Positions 7,316 to 10,267 of a stretch of 10,267 nt of DNA are shown here, one piece after another (the stretch's first letter is position 1; each line of letters begins with the position of its first letter). Position numbers and translations under genes: made by a program. Source of the DNA: Bacteroidota bacterium (GTDB lineage: Bacteria > Bacteroidota > Bacteroidia > Flavobacteriales > Flavobacteriaceae); NCBI GenBank assembly GCA_009936675.1, contig JAACDY010000226.1, positions 1 to 10,267 of the forward strand, read 5' to 3'. The notes beneath the pieces were generated by a model. The model searched no databases. It had not been told where the DNA came from and was given only the letters and a program-made list of their open reading frames with translations.

Positions 7316-7966
7316 ATGACTAAAAAGGAAAAGGTTTCGTTTGTGATGGAGGAGTTGGATAGATTATATCCAGAAATCCCCATCCCACTTGACCACAAAG
7401 ACCCCTACACCCTGTTGATTGCGGTATTGCTGTCTGCTCAGAGTACAGACGTTAGGGTCAACCAAATCACCCCATTATTATGTAAAAAAGCTGACACTCC
7501 TCAGCAAATGATCAAGCTGAGCGTTGAGCAAATCAGAGACATCATCAAACCCGTAGGACTCTCTCCTATGAAATCTAAAGGCATTTATGGATTGTCCCAC
7601 ATACTGATCAACGAACATCAAGGTAAGGTTCCCAAAAGTTTTGAAGCTTTAGAAGCCCTGCCAGCAGTAGGACACAAAACGGCCAGTGTGGTGATGTCAC
7701 AGGCCTTTGGCGTGCCTGCTTTTCCCGTTGATACTCATATACACCGGTTGATGTATCGATGGGGCTTATCCAATGGTAAAAGCGTCGTTCAGACCGAACG
7801 TGATGCCAAACGCCTCTTTCCAAAAAATAAGTGGAACGAGTTGCACCTTCAAATCATTTGGTATGGAAGAGAATACTGTCCTGCAAGAGGTTGGAATGTC
7901 CAAAATGACATCATCACAAGCACTATTGGACGTAAATCTGTCATTAAAAAACAGATAAAAAGTTAG
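7316..7966 (+). CDS. nth: Endonuclease III homologue lacking the 4Fe-4S cysteines
   Basis: A 216-residue bifunctional DNA glycosylase/AP lyase of the HhH-GPD family, which removes oxidised pyrimidines in base excision repair. The helix-hairpin-helix LPAVGHKTASVV (115-126) carries the catalytic Lys121, and FPVDTHIHRL (136-145) carries Asp139, aligned with Lys120/Asp138 of the E. coli enzyme. LLSAQSTDVRVN (38-49) is the usual early block. The C-terminal iron-sulfur loop (Cys-X6-Cys-X2-Cys-X5-Cys) is gone: only Cys188 in GREYCPARGW remains, followed by a Cys-free tail NDIITSTIGRKS. The protein is otherwise full length, so this looks like a lineage variant rather than a broken gene. Two bases separate its stop from that of a convergent small ORF. 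Confidence 0.94.
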   Translation: MTKKEKVSFVMEELDRLYPEIPIPLDHKDPYTLLIAVLLSAQSTDVRVNQITPLLCKKADTPQQMIKLSVEQIRDIIKPVGLSPMKSKGIYGLSHILINEHQGKVPKSFEALEALPAVGHKTASVVMSQAFGVPAFPVDTHIHRLMYRWGLSNGKSVVQTERDAKRLFPKNKWNELHLQIIWYGREYCPARGWNVQNDIITSTIGRKSVIKKQIKS

Positions 7967-7968
7967 AA

Positions 7969-8103
7969 TCAGTTGTTTCTCACTGAATCTTCGACCAACT
8001 TTTTGTTACGCTCGTAATATTTGGAAAAAGCCATAATACGTCGAATGACGATGGGTCTGGGTCCGTTTACAATATTTTTTTTCTTAGAGTAATGTTGCTC
8101 CAT
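7969..8103 (-). CDS. Small basic protein, 44 residues, downstream of sigma gene
   Basis: On the minus strand an ATG at 8103 opens 44 codons closed by TGA at 7971-7969. The product is basic (11 Lys/Arg against 4 Asp/Glu), with no hydrophobic segment and no Cys. The core reads NGPRPIVIRRIMAFSKYYER, followed by NKKLVEDSVRNN. I do not recognise it. It looks real because it fills the otherwise empty gap 7967-8148, lies in the same direction 45 bases after the sigma gene, and ends 2 bases from the nth stop, just as the other convergent pairs here abut. Similar short basic proteins with a Pro/Ile-rich middle are common in flavobacteria, but I cannot name the family. It is too short and lacks a membrane segment to be a classical anti-sigma factor. 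Confidence 0.55.
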   Translation of the reverse strand: MEQHYSKKKNIVNGPRPIVIRRIMAFSKYYERNKKLVEDSVRNN

Positions 8104-8148
8104 GTATTAGCATTTACTCTATAAACGAAAAAATAAAAGAAAAATTGT

Positions 8149-8742
8149 CTAGTGGGTCAGAAGAATTTGATTCTCCTCAATCATCTTTCTGAGGTTAATG
8201 ATGGCATATCTCATCCTACCCAAGGCAGTATTGATACTTACGCCCGTAATTTCAGCAATTTCTTTAAAACTCATATCTCTATAGAGCCTCATATTTAAAA
8301 CCTCTTTTTGATCATCTGGAAGCTCGGTAATGAGGTTTTGCAAATCATTAACAACCTGATCTTTAATCAAATTATTTTCTGCATTTGGAGAATTGTCCGT
8401 GATGAACTGAAAAACATCGTAATCGTCACTGGCCTCAAATTTGGGCATACGATTGGATTTGCTGAAATAATCGATGATCAAATTATGGGAAATCCGCATT
8501 ACCCATGAAAGAAATTTCCCTTCTTCATTATATACCCCGTTTTTGAGGGTTTTAATGACCTTAATAAAAGTTTCTTGGAAGATATCTTCTGCGATATCAC
8601 GATTGAGAACTTTGGAAAAAATAAAGTTATAAATCCTTGACTTGTGCTTGTAAATTAAAATTTCTAAAGACTTTTCATCTCCTGAAATGTATTCACTTAC
8701 TAAGTGAGCATCGGTGTGTTGAGAAAGTTGGGTGGTTTGCAT
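8149..8742 (-). CDS. ECF-type RNA polymerase sigma factor
   Basis: A 197-residue sigma-70 family factor with only regions 2 and 4. Region 2 (about 27-97) includes YKHKSRIYNFIFSKVLNRDIAEDIFQETF, where the DIFQETF core-binding helix is at 53-59, and WVMRISHNLIIDYF (80-93) for -10 recognition. Region 4 (about 132-187) has LPDDQKEVLNMRLYRDMSFKEIAEITGVSINT and LGRMRYAI, the -35 helix-turn-helix (about 158-180). From memory, a nearly identical protein sits beside uvrA in many flavobacteria. No anti-sigma gene is adjacent; only the 44-residue ORF lies downstream. It has its own well-formed housekeeping promoter, so it is probably expressed constitutively rather than only autoregulated. The regulon cannot be told from here. 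Confidence 0.93.
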   Translation of the reverse strand: MQTTQLSQHTDAHLVSEYISGDEKSLEILIYKHKSRIYNFIFSKVLNRDIAEDIFQETFIKVIKTLKNGVYNEEGKFLSWVMRISHNLIIDYFSKSNRMPKFEASDDYDVFQFITDNSPNAENNLIKDQVVNDLQNLITELPDDQKEVLNMRLYRDMSFKEIAEITGVSINTALGRMRYAIINLRKMIEENQILLTH

Positions 8743-8830
8743 ACACTACTTTTTTTACCAGCAAGGCTGATTTAAACGAAATAATACGATTTAAAAGTAG
8801 TTTTGTGCTATAGGCAATAATTATTTGAAA

Positions 8831-8861
8831 CAAATATAGTCATATTTTAAAGAAAATCAAA
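8831..8861 (-). promoter_or_regulatory. Promoter of the ECF sigma gene
   Basis: On the minus strand TTTG (8861-8858), a 19-base spacer and TATATTTG (8838-8831) match the Bacteroidota primary-sigma consensus very well. Transcription would begin near 8825, giving a leader of about 80 bases before the ATG at 8742. This is the best promoter in the window. Confidence 0.65.
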
Positions 8862-8920
8862 TGATTGACTCTTTCGTCTATTTTTAATGCACTGTTATGA
8901 CGGTTTGCCAAGATAAGTTG

Positions 8921-8928
8921 TAATTTTG
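8921..8928 (+). promoter_or_regulatory. Candidate -7 box of the uvrA promoter
   Basis: TAATTTTG matches TAnnTTTG and ends 16 bases before the uvrA ATG. The upstream element is unclear: TTTG at 8904-8907 is 13 bases away (short), and the imperfect TTATG at 8895-8899 is 21 bases away. It lies about 60 bases from the divergent sigma promoter. I see no SOS-type (LexA) box in the 202-base gap. Confidence 0.45.
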
Positions 8929-8944
8929 TCGTTTGATTTTTTCA

Positions 8945-10267
8945 ATGGAGCATATTCTTGATTTAGACACCAAAAAATACATCATCATTAAGGGAGCTCA
9001 ACTCCACAATCTTAAAAATATTGATGCTGTATTTCCAAGAAATCAGATGACAGTGGTTACCGGTTTGTCGGGCTCTGGAAAGTCTTCTTTGGTCTTCGAC
9101 ACCCTTTATGCAGAGGGGCAACGTCGTTATGTAGAAAGCCTTTCCTCCTATGCCAGACAGTTTATGGGAAAACTCAATAAGCCAAAGGTAGATGAAATCA
9201 GAGGCATTGCTCCTGCCATTGCTGTTGAACAAAAAGTTTCTTCCTCCAATCCTCGATCAACGGTTGGAACCAAAACGGAGATTTATGATTACTTGAGGTT
9301 GCTCTATGCCAGAATTGGAAGAACCTTCTCCCCTATTTCTGGAAAACAAGTCAAAAGCGATAGTGTAAAGGACGTATTGGAATGCCTCAAAAAAGAGTAC
9401 TCTGATGGAGACAAGCTACTCCTTCTCGCTCCCATTGATCACGATCCCGATAACAAAGACGATCGCCTTGGAATTTTAAAACAACAAGGGTTTGCAAGAA
9501 TATTCATCAATGGAGAAGTACGACGCATTGAAGAACTCACTCAGGCTCCCAAAGAAAAATATGAACTCGTTGTGGATCGAATCATCGTTCGCCATGAAGA
9601 AGATTTCTATCAACGAGTAGCTGACGCCATTGAAATCGCCTTTTATGAAGGCAAAGGTGGCTGTTCCCTTTGGTCATTGGATCAAAAAAAAAGGATTGCT
9701 TTTTCCAATCGATTTGAATTGGACGGGATATCTTTTGTTACTCCAAATATTCACTTTTTTAGTTTTAACAATCCTTTTGGGGCTTGCAAGAAATGTGAAG
9801 GATTCGGGGATATCATTGGGATCGACAAAGAATTGGTGGTTCCCGATACCAGTCGTTCAATTTTCGATGATGCCATTGCTCCTTGGCGAGGTGCTGGTAT
9901 GCGGAAGTTTCACAAACAACTCATTGAAAATGCTTATAAATTCGATTTCCCAATACACAAACCCTACTACCAGCTCAGTGAGAATGATCTCACTACCCTT
10001 TGGGAAGGGAATTCCTATTTTACGGGTATCCAAAAGTTTTTTAAGAAAATAGAAGCCAAAAACTACAAAATACAAAACCGTGTTCTGCTCTCACGCTACA
10101 GGGGAAAAACTTCCTGTCATGAATGCAATGGTTCGCGACTGAGAAAAGACACCGACAATGTAAAAGTGGGAGGTGAAACCTTGGCCAAACTTCTTCACCT
10201 GCCCATAGACGAATTGGGGGTGTTTTTTGATCAGCTCCAGTTGGAGGGTTATGACCAAAGCGTATCG
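8945..10267 (+). CDS. uvrA: Excinuclease ABC subunit A, N-terminal 441 residues (cut by window edge)
   Basis: UvrA is the damage-recognising ABC ATPase of nucleotide excision repair; it dimerises and loads UvrB at lesions. The frame is open from ATG 8945 to the edge (441 codons, roughly the first half of a family of about 940 residues). Visible are the first Walker A GLSGSGKSS (40-48), EGQRRYVESLSSYARQF (57-73), the RSTVGTKTEIYDYLRLLYARIG block (104-125), FSFNNPFGACKKCEGFG (272-288) and CHECNGSRLR (391-400). The zinc module near 240-284 keeps only its second pair, Cys281 and Cys284; the expected first CxxC is replaced by GCSLWSLDQ, with only Cys240. It is divergent from the sigma gene. Its signature motif, Walker B and second ATPase half lie beyond the window. 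Confidence 0.97.
   Translation, partial: MEHILDLDTKKYIIIKGAQLHNLKNIDAVFPRNQMTVVTGLSGSGKSSLVFDTLYAEGQRRYVESLSSYARQFMGKLNKPKVDEIRGIAPAIAVEQKVSSSNPRSTVGTKTEIYDYLRLLYARIGRTFSPISGKQVKSDSVKDVLECLKKEYSDGDKLLLLAPIDHDPDNKDDRLGILKQQGFARIFINGEVRRIEELTQAPKEKYELVVDRIIVRHEEDFYQRVADAIEIAFYEGKGGCSLWSLDQKKRIAFSNRFELDGISFVTPNIHFFSFNNPFGACKKCEGFGDIIGIDKELVVPDTSRSIFDDAIAPWRGAGMRKFHKQLIENAYKFDFPIHKPYYQLSENDLTTLWEGNSYFTGIQKFFKKIEAKNYKIQNRVLLSRYRGKTSCHECNGSRLRKDTDNVKVGGETLAKLLHLPIDELGVFFDQLQLEGYDQSVS

Noticed and set aside
9630..10052. Plus-strand frame of 140 codons within uvrA
   Set aside because: It is an out-of-frame shadow; the uvrA frame is open throughout and carries the family motifs.
1..10267. Search for a defence, toxin-antitoxin, phage or CRISPR system
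   Set aside because: All long regions are explained by housekeeping-type genes; no repeats, integrase, transposase or typical defence domains were seen.

Overview
The window reads as chromosomal core sequence from a member of the Bacteroidota, most likely the Flavobacteriaceae. The reasons are the AT-rich composition, start regions without clear Shine-Dalgarno sequences, promoter-like boxes of the Bacteroidota type (TTTG upstream, TAnnTTTG downstream), and several genes I recognise from memory as typical of flavobacteria. These include the TIGR02757/DUF2400 protein, a dihydroorotase homologue without its metal-binding histidines, a 482-residue conserved cytosolic protein of unknown function, and an ECF sigma factor divergent from uvrA. 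I saw no mobile element, CRISPR array, tRNA, rRNA or phage gene.

Layout. Bases 1-520 (minus) hold msrA, cut only at its extreme 3' end by the window edge. Bases 642-4042 (plus) hold a run of four genes: a LolD-type ABC ATPase, the TIGR02757 protein (overlapping by 4 bases), a dihydroorotase-like protein, and a serine alpha/beta hydrolase. The last two are 5 bases apart. Bases 4029-5299 (minus) hold a two-gene unit: a PhnP-like metallo-beta-lactamase-fold hydrolase followed by a small membrane-anchored protein. Bases 5372-6820 (plus) encode the 482-residue conserved protein. Bases 6817-7275 (minus) encode the peroxiredoxin Bcp, divergent from nth (endonuclease III, 7316-7966, plus). On the minus strand follow a previously unlisted 44-codon small ORF (7969-8103) and an ECF sigma factor (8149-8742). 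A 202-base divergent promoter region separates the sigma gene from uvrA, which starts at 8945 and runs off the right edge.

How the genes relate. Several products deal with oxidative or DNA damage: MsrA (oxidised methionine), Bcp (peroxides), Nth (oxidised bases) and UvrA (bulky lesions). The TIGR02757 protein also looks like a remote HhH-GPD relative. This may be chance clustering of housekeeping genes rather than one system. The genome is compact: three convergent gene pairs overlap or nearly touch at their 3' ends, with no terminator between them.

I found no convincing new multi-gene system. The items that deserve a second look are local: a dihydroorotase fold that has lost its metal site, an endonuclease III that has lost three of four iron-sulfur cysteines, a UvrA without the first half of its zinc module, a TIGR02757 protein with a glycosylase-like Asp motif, and the small ORF next to the sigma gene.
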